Origin: JAKZVK01 sp965237575
Lineage (GTDB): Bacteria; Acidobacteriota; Terriglobia; Bryobacterales; UBA6623
DNA length: 64,000 nucleotides
Direction of reading: 5' to 3'
Assembly: GCA_965237575.1 (NCBI GenBank)
Contig: CBDEGI010000003.1
Span: 1,860,001-1,924,000 of the forward strand
Positions 1 to 8,833 of this stretch are shown here, in pieces. The first letter of the stretch is position 1. Each line of letters starts with the position of its first letter. A program made the position numbers and the translations under genes. The notes under the pieces are model-generated. The model did no database searches, had not been told where the DNA came from, and saw nothing but the letters and a program-made list of their open reading frames with translations.

Positions 1-36
1 GAGTCCCATGGGAACGGGAGTGACGGCGAGCTTCAT
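1..36 (-). CDS. possible 5' end of a gene leaving the window
   Basis: On the minus strand an ATG at position 36 opens a frame reading MKLAVTPVPMGL up to the window edge. A purine-rich GAGGAG lies about 15 bases upstream. It would be the next gene downstream of uvrA on the same strand. Only 12 codons are visible, so no family can be assigned and the call is weak. Confidence 0.25.
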   Translation of the reverse strand, partial: MKLAVTPVPMGL

Positions 37-91
37 GATGAGCTTCTGAACTCCTCGCGCCCAGGCGTAGCACGCTAATGCCTGGACGATT

Positions 92-2893
92 CTACGCTGA
101 TTTCTTCTTCAAGCGCTTGCGGAGCACCTTAGCGAGAATGCGGCCCGTGTAGCTCTTGCGCGAACGCATGACCTGCTCCGGTGTGCCGTAGGCGACGACC
201 TCACCTCCCTGGTCACCCCCTTCCGGGCCCAGGTCGATGATCCAATCGGCGGCCTTGATCACGTCGGGGTTGTGCTCGATGACGACGATGGTGTTGCCGA
301 GGTCGGTGAGGCGGTGCAACACCTCGAGCAGTTTCGAAACGTCCTCGAAGTGCAGGCCGGTCGTAGGCTCGTCGAGCAGGTAGAGCGTCTTGCCGGTCTG
401 GCGCTTGCTTAACTCGCGGGCCAGCTTGATGCGTTGCGCCTCACCGCCGGAGAGCGTGGTCGATGACTGCCCCAAGTGGATGTAGCCCAGGCCCACGTCA
501 ACCAGCGTTTTCAGCTTGACGTGGATTTGCGGGATCTTCTCCATGACGGGAAGCGCTTCTTCCACCGTTGATTCCAGCAGGTCCGCGATCGACACACCCT
601 TGTACTCCACCTGCAGCGTTTCCTGGTTGTAGCGGCGTCCGCGGCAGGCGTCGCACGTCACGTAGACGTCGGGCAGAAAGTTCATTTCGATGCGCGACTG
701 CCCGTCGCCCTGGCAGACCTCACACCGACCACCCTTGACGTTGAAGCTGAACCGCCCCTGTTGATATCCTCGGGCGCGCGATTCCGGAAGCATGGCGTAG
801 AGCGCGCGGATCGGCGTAAACACTCCGGTGTACGTGGCAGGGTTAGAACGCGGTGTGCGGCCGATCGGCGACTGGTCGATGCGGATCACCTTGTCGACCA
901 AGTCGGCGCCGTCGATGCTGTCGTGGCGTCCCGGCGCGGCGTTCGAGCGGTAGATCTTGCGCGCCAGCGCAGGGTAGAGAATGTCGTTCACCAGCGTCGA
1001 CTTTCCGCTGCCCGAAACGCCGGTCACCACAATGAACATTCCCAGCGGGAATCCCACGTCGATCCGTTTGAGGTTGTGCTCGCTTGCACCGCGCACCGTC
1101 AGCACCTTGCCGTTCGGCGAGCGCCGCTGTTCGGGTACGGGAACTTGCTTCTTGCCGGCAAGGTATTGACCCGTGAGCGAAGCGGCGGATTCCGCCACTT
1201 GCTTCGGCGTGCCGCTGGCCACCAGGTTGCCGCCGAGCCTGCCCGCGCCGATGCCCAGATCGACGACGTAGTCGGCGCGCTGGATCGTGTCAAAGTCGTG
1301 CTCGACGACGATGATCGTGTTGCCCAGATCACGCAATTGCCCAAGCGTGTTCAATAGGCGGTCGTTGTCGCGCGCATGGAGACCGATGGAAGGCTCGTCC
1401 AACACGTAGAGCACGCCGCGCAGCTCGGAGCCGATTTGCGTCGCCAGCCGTACACGCTGTGCCTCGCCGCCCGATAGCGTGGCAGCCGAACGAGACAGAC
1501 TCAAGTAGTCCAACCCAACGGCGGTGAGGAAGCGTAGCCGCCGGCGGACTTCGTCGACGATGCGGCCCGCGACCTGTTTCTGACGTTCGGTGAGTTCGAG
1601 ATCATCCATCGTCTCGACGGCGCGGGTGATCGAAAGCCCGGCTAACTCCGAGATCGAAAGGTCAGCCAGCTTGACAGCAAGGCTTTCGGGCCGCAAGCGC
1701 CGCCCCCCGCACTCCGGGCACGGGCTCGGCGACATAAAGCTGGTCATCCATGAACGGTAGGTGTCGGTGGCGTAGGTCTGCTGCCACCCCTCGAGCAGAT
1801 GCAGCAGGCCGGAGAACGGCCGGCCGGCGCGCGCCCCGTTCGAGCCGGTCTCGCCGTAGAGAAGACGCTGCCGTTGGGATTCGGTGAGCTGCTCGAGGCT
1901 CTTGTCGAGAGGAATCCGGGCTGACTTTGCTCCCGCGGTCAGCGATCGCTCGACGCGCGGTGCAAGCAGGCCCTGCGCGATGCCGCCGTCGAGCAGTGGC
2001 TTCGAACTGTCGGCGACCACCTTCGCGGGATCGAACTCCCAGCGGCTGCCGAGACCGCTGCACGCTTGGCATGCCCCATAAGGACTGTTGAACGAAAACG
2101 ACCGCGGCTCGAAGGCCGGGACGCTGGCGCCGCAGTCGGTGCAGGCCAGCTTCTCGGAGTACAGGCGCTCGCCGGCCCCTTCTTCCAGTACGGCCACAAG
2201 TCCGCCGGCAAGGCGGGTGGCTGTCTTGATCGAGTTTTCGAGGCGTTTGCCCAGCCCCTTGCGCACCGTGAGCCGGTCGACGACCACTTCGATGGTGTGG
2301 CTACGCCGGCGGTCCAAATCGATGTGCTCGTCGAGCGAGTGCAGCTCCCCGTCCACGCGTACCTTGACGAAGCCGGAGCGCGAAAGGTCTTCGAGTTCCT
2401 TGCGGTAGATTCCCTTGCGCCCCCGAATGATCGGCGCGAGGATCATCACCTTCTTGCCGAGCTGCTGCTCGAGCACGCGTCCGACGATCTGCTCGCTCGA
2501 CTGGCGGCTAATGGGGACGCCGCAGTTCGGACAATGGGGCGTGCCGATCGACGCATAGAGCAGTCGCAAGTAGTCGTAGATCTCGGTGATGGTGCCGACG
2601 GTGGAGCGCGGGCTGCGGTTGGTGGTCTTCTGCTCGATCGAGAGCGCCGGGCTCAGACCGTCGATCGAGTCCACGTCGGGACGCTCCATCTGGTCGAGAA
2701 ACTGACGGGCGTAGGGCGACAGCGTCTCGACATAGCGCCGCTGGCCTTCGGCGTAGATGGTGTCGAAAGCGAGCGAAGACTTGCCGGAGCCGCTCAAGCC
2801 GGTGATGACGGTGAGGCTGTTGCGCGGAATCTCGACGTGGACGTTCTTGAGGTTGTGCTGTCGTGCGCCGCGGACAGTAATTCGATCGATCAT
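92..2893 (-). CDS. uvrA: excinuclease ABC subunit A (UvrA)
   Basis: This is the damage-recognition ATPase of nucleotide excision repair, which loads UvrB on DNA lesions in the cytoplasm. The 933-residue protein has the family's usual length and two ABC modules. The Walker A motifs read GLSGSGKSS near residue 33 and GVSGSGKST near residue 630, and both ABC signature motifs (LSGGEAQR) are present. Zinc-finger cysteine pairs appear as CPNC, CTDC, CQAC, CEVC and CDAC. The start is the only sensible ATG, giving the canonical MIDRITVRGARQHNL. The gene stands alone, and no uvrB or uvrC is in the window. Identification is certain from the motif set. Confidence 0.98.
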   Translation of the reverse strand: MIDRITVRGARQHNLKNVHVEIPRNSLTVITGLSGSGKSSLAFDTIYAEGQRRYVETLSPYARQFLDQMERPDVDSIDGLSPALSIEQKTTNRSPRSTVGTITEIYDYLRLLYASIGTPHCPNCGVPISRQSSEQIVGRVLEQQLGKKVMILAPIIRGRKGIYRKELEDLSRSGFVKVRVDGELHSLDEHIDLDRRRSHTIEVVVDRLTVRKGLGKRLENSIKTATRLAGGLVAVLEEGAGERLYSEKLACTDCGASVPAFEPRSFSFNSPYGACQACSGLGSRWEFDPAKVVADSSKPLLDGGIAQGLLAPRVERSLTAGAKSARIPLDKSLEQLTESQRQRLLYGETGSNGARAGRPFSGLLHLLEGWQQTYATDTYRSWMTSFMSPSPCPECGGRRLRPESLAVKLADLSISELAGLSITRAVETMDDLELTERQKQVAGRIVDEVRRRLRFLTAVGLDYLSLSRSAATLSGGEAQRVRLATQIGSELRGVLYVLDEPSIGLHARDNDRLLNTLGQLRDLGNTIIVVEHDFDTIQRADYVVDLGIGAGRLGGNLVASGTPKQVAESAASLTGQYLAGKKQVPVPEQRRSPNGKVLTVRGASEHNLKRIDVGFPLGMFIVVTGVSGSGKSTLVNDILYPALARKIYRSNAAPGRHDSIDGADLVDKVIRIDQSPIGRTPRSNPATYTGVFTPIRALYAMLPESRARGYQQGRFSFNVKGGRCEVCQGDGQSRIEMNFLPDVYVTCDACRGRRYNQETLQVEYKGVSIADLLESTVEEALPVMEKIPQIHVKLKTLVDVGLGYIHLGQSSTTLSGGEAQRIKLARELSKRQTGKTLYLLDEPTTGLHFEDVSKLLEVLHRLTDLGNTIVVIEHNPDVIKAADWIIDLGPEGGDQGGEVVAYGTPEQVMRSRKSYTGRILAKVLRKRLKKKSA

Positions 2894-3073
2894 TCAGGCG
2901 GAAAATCGGGAAAGCGGACCGGGGGGGCCGCACTCATTGTAGTGAGCGGCCAAAACGAGGGTCAAACCGAACGGTAGTGTCTCAGTTTCAATTTCACCCG
3001 TTCCATGTGCTTGCTGCGGCACCGAAGCAGCCGGGTTCAGGCGAGGGTTGCGGCGGATCGTTAGGCCGCCCCA

Positions 3074-3146
3074 CAAAAAAACGGCCCCTCTGCGTCCCGG
3101 CCCTTTGGGGGTAAGCAAGTTGGTTTGCCGGGCGGGCAGAGGGGCC
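3074..3146 (-). terminator. rho-independent terminator
   Basis: A perfect 11-bp inverted repeat (GGCCCCTCTGC at 3083-3093, complement at 3136-3146) encloses a second G/C-rich stem. Read on the minus strand it is followed immediately by GTTTTTTTG (3074-3082). It sits about 65 bases beyond the stop of the small secreted-protein gene at 3210-3548, which it should terminate. Confidence 0.8.
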
Positions 3147-3209
3147 AATATGGTGTCAACCAAACTCTAGTGACAGAAATCCGGCGCTACACTCGAAACT
3201 GCCGGTGGC

Positions 3210-3548
3210 CTAGTTCGTCGCGCGAACGTCGACTCTTTGAGCAAGTAGGTGGCCTTTCTCGTCGAACTTTCCGATGCAGATGACACGCCACTCCGCCTGG
3301 ACACCCTCGAAAGAAGAGGGTTCGTTCCGATAGGTGAAGATTGTGGCATCGTTGTAAAACACAGGCCGGACCACGTTCGGCCGGATCCGTAGGCTGATCT
3401 TCGACTGCTCGGTGTCGACCATCTGCACCCAGCCCTCGACGCGGTCAAACTCCGGTTTGTTGGGTGCCGCTCCAGCTTGCATGACTAGGCTCAGACTGAG
3501 CGCAAACGCAACCGTGGCGGCCATAAACATCGATCGTGTCGTAAGCAT
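3210..3548 (-). CDS. small secreted hypothetical protein
   Basis: This protein of about 112 residues begins MLTTRSMFMAATVAFALSLS, a typical Sec signal peptide ending around AGAAP. The mature part is a compact beta-rich domain (DRVEGWVQMVDTEQSKISLR ...) that resembles OB-like or DUF5666-like small exported domains; that likeness is an impression only. The ATG at 3548 was chosen over the longer frame because AGGAGG lies 6-7 bases upstream and the signal peptide starts there. It is monocistronic, with its own terminator. The function is unknown. Confidence 0.75.
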   Translation of the reverse strand: MLTTRSMFMAATVAFALSLSLVMQAGAAPNKPEFDRVEGWVQMVDTEQSKISLRIRPNVVRPVFYNDATIFTYRNEPSSFEGVQAEWRVICIGKFDEKGHLLAQRVDVRATN

Positions 3549-4250
3549 TGTTTCCCTCCTTGAACGTTTTTCAGCGGTTAAGCTCCGCAACCGTAGGAAG
3601 TGCACGGACTCTGCCAAACGGAGTCCGGACGAACGCACCAAGTCACCCACCCGAGTCCAAATTACTGAACCCTAAGGACTTCTCTCCTATACTGGGCCGA
3701 GCCTTGGCACTCGCCGAGGCGCTAGCTCTGGTGACGCAGGTTGACAGTTCGATCTATCTCGGCTCTCGGAGGTGTACACCCGTTCTGGAAGCCGGGAAAC
3801 GCCGCGGCCGTAACCGGGCCGCCACGATCCGCCAGGAATGGAGGGCGCGATTCGCAGGTGGGAGCCGCTCGGTGAGATCGTGGAGTCCAAGCCTGTCAGG
3901 CGAACGGTTGAGCGGGCTCTGTTGACCGGTTGCCGGCGCGACCGCGGTATCCCGTCACGATCCGCGGGCGGGCGCTATGTAGTTCGTTTCGTGGGGCTGG
4001 GTCCTACTCGGGGTCGCGGAACTCTTCGTACGAGCTCTGGACGAAGCGGGTGGTATTTGCTGTAGCCGGCTTGTTAGACAAGATGGCCGCTGGGTGAGTA
4101 AACAGGTTGAGAGCCGGCATTCAGAGCTTCCCTTTCACCTGATTCGAGGTCTTGAACAAACAAGTGGGGCAGGCTGGTTTGCCTGCCCATTATCGGCTAG
4201 CGAACTGTCAACGGTCAGGTAAGGACACCTGCACCACCTAGCGCGTTTCC
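3549..4250. other. long intergenic region without a convincing gene
   Basis: About 700 bases separate two minus-strand secreted-protein genes. The open frames here have no recognisable protein character. The 3549-3700 part must contain the promoter of the 3210-3548 gene, but I see no clear -35/-10 pair. The only distinct structure is the hairpin at 4167-4188. Confidence 0.5.
4167..4188 (-). terminator. hairpin, probable terminator
   Basis: A perfect 8-bp stem GGGCAGGC/GCCTGCCC with a 6-base loop lies about 60 bases beyond the stop of the 4251-4712 gene. On the minus strand it is followed by CACTTGTTTG, a weak T-rich tail. It probably ends transcription of that gene. Confidence 0.5.
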
Positions 4251-4712
4251 CTAGTGCCACGCCTTCGCGAGACCGCTGCCGCCATGGTTGTGAATGCACA
4301 GGGGCTTCGCTTCGACCTTGGTGAACTCTTCGGCGTCGTCGCCGGACGGCAGGATCATGGGCTCGGGCTCGGCCGGAAGCTCGAAGCGAGTTCCGTCCGG
4401 CGTGATGATGTGGGAAAGCTGAAAGCTCGATCCATCCTGCCGGAAGACGATGCGTGCCTGGACTTCTTTGCCCGGCCGCACAAACGCGGCCTGAACCGTC
4501 TGGCAGTACACGCCGTCCTCACAGATGTCCAACCGGCCGCTCGTGCTGTCGGCACGAATGATGTAGCCGCCCGCCTGCATGGTCTTGCCGTTCACGGCGA
4601 ACGAGAAACGTACGTCAGACGAGAGGTCGCCTTCCTGCGCCGGGAAGAGGCCGGCGAAGGAAAAGGTGCTGAAGAAAAACCCGACGAGGCAAGTGCGAGT
4701 CAGGGTTGTCAT
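4251..4712 (-). CDS. secreted hypothetical protein, acidobacterial type
   Basis: This is a protein of about 153 residues. The start MTTLTRTCLVGFFFSTFSFA begins a Sec signal peptide. The mature domain (VRFSFAVNGKTMQAGGYIIR ... LDICEDGVYC ... ARIVFRQDGSSFQLSHI) follows the pattern of short exported proteins frequent in Acidobacteria, in which a phrase like 'VGGKTLPAGxY' is followed by a beta-sandwich. The ATG at 4712 has AAAGGACGG about 8 bases upstream. The longer frame from 4823 has no signal peptide at its start, so it was rejected. No enzymatic motif is visible and the role is unknown. Confidence 0.75.
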   Translation of the reverse strand: MTTLTRTCLVGFFFSTFSFAGLFPAQEGDLSSDVRFSFAVNGKTMQAGGYIIRADSTSGRLDICEDGVYCQTVQAAFVRPGKEVQARIVFRQDGSSFQLSHIITPDGTRFELPAEPEPMILPSGDDAEEFTKVEAKPLCIHNHGGSGLAKAWH

Positions 4713-5023
4713 GATCGATCCGTCCTTTGTCTGTCCTGTGCTTGTCATTTGCCTGGAAGTAAAGCAGGTACCGCGCCAAACTCGCCAGTCATCCGGCGCG
4801 AGCCGCCAAGTGTTTGATTCCAAGAAGGTTGACTCAGCGGCCAGCGAGGTGGACCGCTGCCAGGTTTATCGAGATGTACACGGGCGGGAACGCCGGCGGG
4901 AGGGGGTGTCTACGGCTGTCAACGGCCCTTGGCTTGCCTGTGGACTTGCAGGCAGACAGACCCAACCGCACTGGAGGGCCGGATCACCCGGCCGCTCCAC
5001 GAATCACGCAGGGGACAAAGGGA
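4713..5023. other. intergenic region, nothing recognised
   Basis: This stretch of about 310 bases lies between two minus-strand genes. Apart from the expected promoter and ribosome-binding site for the 4251-4712 gene I see no gene, hairpin or repeat in it. Confidence 0.5.
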
Positions 5024-5566
5024 CTACCCGGAAGCTAGCGGTTCCAGGGGCGGGACGACGCCGTTGACGCGGGCGTAGGCGATCGTCTGGCCCAGGTGCT
5101 CGCTGAGATGGCCGGTCAACAGCAACAGGACGCTGCGGTAGTTGCTGTCGCGCCCGAACATCTTCGTCTCCTTTTCGAGGTCGTCGCCGGACACCTTTTC
5201 GACCGCTTGCCGCAGGTGCGCAAACGACGCCTTGACTGTGCTGACGGTCTTGGCTTGGTCGGTGGTGGACTTCTCCAGGCCCCGGGCGTCAATGCCGTCC
5301 GGCGTCGGCGTGCCGATCATCCCCGGCAGTCGATAGTTCGCCGAGGCAACGTGGAGAAGCACCTCGCTGACCGACCGCACGCCTTCGCCGGGCCGCCAAG
5401 TGTATTTGTCCTGTGGGATGGACTCCGCCAAGCCAACAAACTTGGTTTCGAGAGTATTCAGGCGCGCAAGGACGTCTTTGCGCACATCACCGTGCTCGGC
5501 CGCGGCACCGACGGCCACTACGCTGTGTAGAACCACTGCTACGACCGCCAATCGAATCCATCTCAT
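5024..5566 (-). CDS. exported DinB-family protein
   Basis: The 180-residue protein starts with a signal peptide (MRWIRLAVVAVVLHSVVAVG ...) followed by a DinB-like four-helix bundle. The characteristic histidines are placed as LLHVASANY in the middle and GHLSEHLGQTIAYAR near the C-terminus. DinB/YfiT-like proteins use such histidines to bind a divalent metal, and many are thiol-dependent transferases. The exported forms common in Acidobacteria are uncharacterised. It is followed on the same strand by a secreted protein gene 311 bases away, so it is probably monocistronic. Confidence 0.8.
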   Translation of the reverse strand: MRWIRLAVVAVVLHSVVAVGAAAEHGDVRKDVLARLNTLETKFVGLAESIPQDKYTWRPGEGVRSVSEVLLHVASANYRLPGMIGTPTPDGIDARGLEKSTTDQAKTVSTVKASFAHLRQAVEKVSGDDLEKETKMFGRDSNYRSVLLLLTGHLSEHLGQTIAYARVNGVVPPLEPLASG

Positions 5567-5625
5567 TGGAATCTCTCCTTTTGTCCAGCTCAGGCCGGGC
5601 GCGCTGGCTGTCTTTGATGTCTTAC

Positions 5626-6624
5626 TTATGCCTTCCAGGCGACCGGGCCACGCAACTCGCCCCAGTCCTTACTGCCGGCCAACTGTTTCCCTTTGGTCCT
5701 GATCTCGCTGAGCTCGCGTTCGTCGAAGGGACGGTAAGCTCGCACAGTGGCTAGAGCCTTCTTCAACTCGGCGGTGCTCTTGACACCCATGATCGCGACT
5801 GACAAACCGGGGATCCCCAGCGCGTAGCGCACGGCATTCTCATAGTGCTCGGCGGCGGATAGCTTCGCCCCGTCGCCGTCCCGGCCGCCGAGGATCTTCA
5901 TCGCCACGACACCCAAGCCGCGCTTGGCGGCCGCGGCAAAAACGGTGCCTTCGAAGTCATAGGTGTGGACGTCGACGAAATTCGCCGCACACATCACCAA
6001 CTCGATATCCCCGGTCTCGATGATAGGCAGAGCGCGCGTCGGACGCAGGTGGCACGTCAGGCCGATGTGGCGGATCAAACCCTCTTTCTTGGCATCGCGC
6101 AGGGCCTGCAACGCGCCATCTTCCCCGGTGAGCACATCGAGGTCGGGGAAACGGTCGGTCCGCCCGACGTTGTGCAAGTGCGCGACATCGAGGTAGTCGG
6201 TCTTCATCTTCAGCAGGCTTTCTTTGAGCTGCCAGGTAGCATCCTGCTTGGATGTCGCTTCGACTTTCGATACCAGGATGAACTTGTCCCGCCGGCCCTT
6301 GAGCGCCGGGCCGAGACGCCGCTCGGCCATGCGATAAATCGGCGCGGCGTCGAGGTAGTTGACTCCCTCGTCGGCCGCCATGGCGATCACCCGGTCGACT
6401 TGCTGCTGGGTTATCCCGGGGGCACCCAATGGGGACGTGCCGATCCCCAGCACCCCCACCGTCAAACCGGTCTTGCCCAGAGGACGCTGGGGCAATTCAC
6501 CGGCCGCAGCCGCGGAGCTGGCCACCGCGGAACCGGCCGACGAAACAGCCGCCAGCGCTCCACCGGCCACCGCCGCCTTCCTGCCCAACTCCCGCCTCGT
6601 ATACTTCTCTGATCTATTCGCCAT
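5626..6624 (-). CDS. Tat-exported aldo/keto reductase
   Basis: This is an NADPH-dependent oxidoreductase of the aldo/keto reductase superfamily. From the ATG at 6624 the protein begins MANRSEKYTRRELGRKAAVA, a twin-arginine-like signal with a hydrophobic alanine stretch. The AKR barrel follows: RPLGKTGLTVGVLGIGTSPL, the catalytic aspartate and tyrosine in YLDAAPIYR, a lysine in SKVEAT, and HLHNVG. The upstream extension to 6726 was rejected because CAGGGAG precedes the 6624 start and the Tat motif begins there. The substrate cannot be predicted. The next gene on this strand encodes a DinB protein 60 bases downstream, so the two may share a transcript. Confidence 0.88.
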   Translation of the reverse strand: MANRSEKYTRRELGRKAAVAGGALAAVSSAGSAVASSAAAAGELPQRPLGKTGLTVGVLGIGTSPLGAPGITQQQVDRVIAMAADEGVNYLDAAPIYRMAERRLGPALKGRRDKFILVSKVEATSKQDATWQLKESLLKMKTDYLDVAHLHNVGRTDRFPDLDVLTGEDGALQALRDAKKEGLIRHIGLTCHLRPTRALPIIETGDIELVMCAANFVDVHTYDFEGTVFAAAAKRGLGVVAMKILGGRDGDGAKLSAAEHYENAVRYALGIPGLSVAIMGVKSTAELKKALATVRAYRPFDERELSEIRTKGKQLAGSKDWGELRGPVAWKA

Positions 6625-6771
6625 GGCTTTCGCTCCCTGGGGCTCGCATTCGAGCCGGCGCGGCACCAACCGGTAGTGTATATCATCAACACCGATATTG
6701 CCGCCCGAAATCCGGATTGAACCCACACTTCAGGAAATGTCGCAGGCGACTGATACCATAGGGAATCGCTC

Positions 6772-7638
6772 ATGAACGGGGAACCCACCCACGACCCCGG
6801 CGGCGGCCCCTACGGCCGCGCCTCGGAGACCCCGCCCGAGCAGGACGCCACGGGTTACTCTCCGGGCGAGGCGCTCCCGCAAGCGCCCGCGGCCCCTACT
6901 CGTCCGCCCGGCTCCGGCTGGTGGACGTATTGGGATCTGTTATACCTGCTGTTGTTCTCCGTGCCGGCATTGCTGCTGATCACCGTCGTCTGCACCGCGG
7001 CTCTGTTCGGTTTGAGTTTCCTATCCGGGTGGGAGGTTGACATCGAAGCGCCGCAAGTCAAGGCGCCTCTGGCAATCGCAATCCAGCTTCTCTTGTGGGT
7101 AGCCGTTTTCGCGTTCATTTACGCGGTCGTCACCATCAAGTACGGCTTGGCCTTCGGCCCCGCGATCGGTTGGACATCCTACTCCGGTCGGGGACCCTAC
7201 TATCTCTATAGCGGCGTGGCGTTGGCCATCGCCGTAGCGTTGATCTCGACCCTGCTGCCGAAACCGGAAGGCGAAGTTCCCTTCGAGGCACTGCTCAAAG
7301 ACCCCGTGAGCATTGCCTTGCTGGCGATCTTCGGGGTTCTGGTGGCCCCGGTTGTCGAGGAGATGCTCTTTCGGGGCTTCATTTTTTCAGTGGTGGACCG
7401 CTCGTTGGGTGCCGCCGCCGCCGTCGTCTCAACCAGCCTGCTGTTTTCGTTGCCGCACGGCGTTCAGTACGGCTGGCGTTGGCAAAACCTCCTCCTGCTA
7501 ACCGCCGTGGGAGTTGCGTTCGGTACCGTACGGGCGTGGACCGGGTCGGTGAGGCCTTCCGCTCTCATGCACGCCTCCTACAACGCGACGTTGTTCGCAG
7601 GACTGCTGTTCGCCGGCGAGCATGTCGAGAAGCTCTAG
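6772..7638 (+). CDS. CPBP-family intramembrane metalloprotease
   Basis: The 288-residue membrane protein has a proline-rich cytoplasmic N-terminus (residues 1-45) and about six hydrophobic segments. The CPBP (CAAX prenyl protease 2/Abi) signature is visible: EEMLFRGFIFS near residue 197 carries the glutamate pair and arginine, and LLFSLPHGVQYG supplies the histidine of motif 2. These residues form a glutamate-histidine active site within the membrane. Substrates in bacteria are mostly unknown. The ATG at 6772 is directly preceded by the divergent AKR promoter region, so the two genes share a 147-bp intergenic space. Confidence 0.88.
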   Translation: MNGEPTHDPGGGPYGRASETPPEQDATGYSPGEALPQAPAAPTRPPGSGWWTYWDLLYLLLFSVPALLLITVVCTAALFGLSFLSGWEVDIEAPQVKAPLAIAIQLLLWVAVFAFIYAVVTIKYGLAFGPAIGWTSYSGRGPYYLYSGVALAIAVALISTLLPKPEGEVPFEALLKDPVSIALLAIFGVLVAPVVEEMLFRGFIFSVVDRSLGAAAAVVSTSLLFSLPHGVQYGWRWQNLLLLTAVGVAFGTVRAWTGSVRPSALMHASYNATLFAGLLFAGEHVEKL

Positions 7639-7746
7639 CGGCAACGAAAGCCGATGCGAGAGTAAGAGTAGTCCGTAGCGCGAACCTCGGTCCGCGGCCT
7701 TCCCTTCGCTGCTGGTCTGGCTAGACTGAACTTCAGAGGTAGTGAG

Positions 7747-7944
7747 ATGAAATACACGGTCGTGTTGCAGCGGACCGATGAAGGCTTCAGCGTCGGCTGT
7801 CCGGGGTTGCCCGGCTGCTGGTCGCAGGGGGCCACGGAACACGAGGCTCTCGAGAACATCCAAGTGGCCATCCAAGAGTATCTGGCGGCAGTCCGCGAGT
7901 CAGTCGTGGGCGCGGAGGTTAGGGAAGTCGACGTTGCGGTCTGA
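7747..7944 (+). CDS. HicB-like antitoxin, orphan
   Basis: This 65-residue protein is a single HicB N-terminal-type domain (MKYTVVLQRTDEGFSVGCPG, then LPGCWSQGATEHEALENIQ) with the typical ending AVRESVVGAEVREVDVAV. In intact type II toxin-antitoxin loci a HicA mRNA interferase gene adjoins hicB. Here only a short remnant in another frame follows (7946-8002). The start has GTAGTGAG upstream. The protein may now be a solitary regulator or a relic. Confidence 0.8.
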   Translation: MKYTVVLQRTDEGFSVGCPGLPGCWSQGATEHEALENIQVAIQEYLAAVRESVVGAEVREVDVAV

Positions 7945-7945
7945 C

Positions 7946-8002
7946 CTGCCCAAGATCCCTGGAGGCTTCGAGTTCGCGGCACGCGCGATCGTATACTGCA
8001 AG
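7946..8002 (+). pseudogene. possible hicA toxin remnant
   Basis: Directly after the hicB stop, the +2 frame reads LPKIPGGFEFAARAIVYCK. HicA proteins of this subgroup begin with a phrase close to LPKIPG followed by a helix, then AGFEF.R. The text here looks like those two ends joined with the helix deleted. The frame then runs on without HicA character. The match is short and was judged by eye, so confidence is limited. Confidence 0.35.
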
Positions 8003-8006
8003 TGCG

Positions 8007-8828
8007 ATGCGATTCGCCAGAGCGCTCCTGTTGTGTTGCATCACTCTCTGTCGCCCCGCCGCGGCCCAGCCCATTCCCACGGACGCCGCCGTCAAGAACC
8101 TCATCCGCAACCATCTGGCAAAGATCGCGTCGCCAAGCATCTATTCCTTCGCATTCGAGATTGCCCCCACCTACGCTCCCGGACGGCAAGCTGAAGTCTT
8201 CGTCCTTCGGTGGGAGAACGAAGTGGCGGCCTGCATTGATGAGATGCAAAGCGGTTGGGAGTGGCTCATTCGTGCCGGGCCTCGTCTCGACCTGATTGAT
8301 GGGGTGGGATGGGATTCGTCGTCGCAACCCAAGGGCTGCGCGTCGTTTCTTGATGGCGTGCGAAGCGCCCGCTACCGGCAAACACACGAAGAGCAAGACA
8401 AGCGCATGCGAGAAAAGCAAGGGCGCCCCGAAACCCAACGTGGAACCCACCTCATGTCCGAACCCAAAACGTTCCGCAGCCTCAACTTTTACTGGGAATT
8501 GCCTCGACGAGCGGCTCCCGGCGTCACGCCGAGCGATCAACCCCCGTCAACGCTTCCCGAGGTGAAGCGGGAGATTCGGCGCGTCGCCGCAAAACGCCGT
8601 GCAGATGGCTGCGGCCCCGGCGAGGCCCTCGTACCCCGCTTCGAAGACGATGATCCTGCGTTACCGGTCTACGTTCGTGCCGGGCAGGGCTGCGACGACT
8701 TCGTCATCGATATCATCCAAGACCCGCAAGGCCTTCTCACCCTGGGTGGCATCGATTCCGATTGGAATCTTCCCACCGTTCGGGCCCTTTTCGAATCCAT
8801 GCTTCTTGAACGCATGCCGCTTCCCTGA
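8007..8828 (+). CDS. secreted hypothetical protein
   Basis: The 273-residue protein starts MRFARALLLCCITLCRPAAA, a Sec signal peptide with the predicted cleavage after AAAQ. The remainder is hydrophilic, with a charged middle (RQTHEEQDKRMREKQG) and an acidic, cysteine-containing C-terminal part (DGCGPGEALVPRFEDDDPAL, GQGCDDFVIDIIQDPQG). Four cysteines could form two disulfides. I recognise no family. Coding is supported by the signal peptide and the length of the open frame. It begins 62 bases after the orphan hicB. Confidence 0.65.
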   Translation: MRFARALLLCCITLCRPAAAQPIPTDAAVKNLIRNHLAKIASPSIYSFAFEIAPTYAPGRQAEVFVLRWENEVAACIDEMQSGWEWLIRAGPRLDLIDGVGWDSSSQPKGCASFLDGVRSARYRQTHEEQDKRMREKQGRPETQRGTHLMSEPKTFRSLNFYWELPRRAAPGVTPSDQPPSTLPEVKREIRRVAAKRRADGCGPGEALVPRFEDDDPALPVYVRAGQGCDDFVIDIIQDPQGLLTLGGIDSDWNLPTVRALFESMLLERMPLP

Positions 8829-8833
8829 GAGAT

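Noticed and set aside
2066..2977. 303-codon open frame on the plus strand opposite uvrA
   Set aside because: It is fully antisense to a certain uvrA, has arginine/alanine-rich composition typical of shadow frames in GC-rich genes, and shows no family motif.
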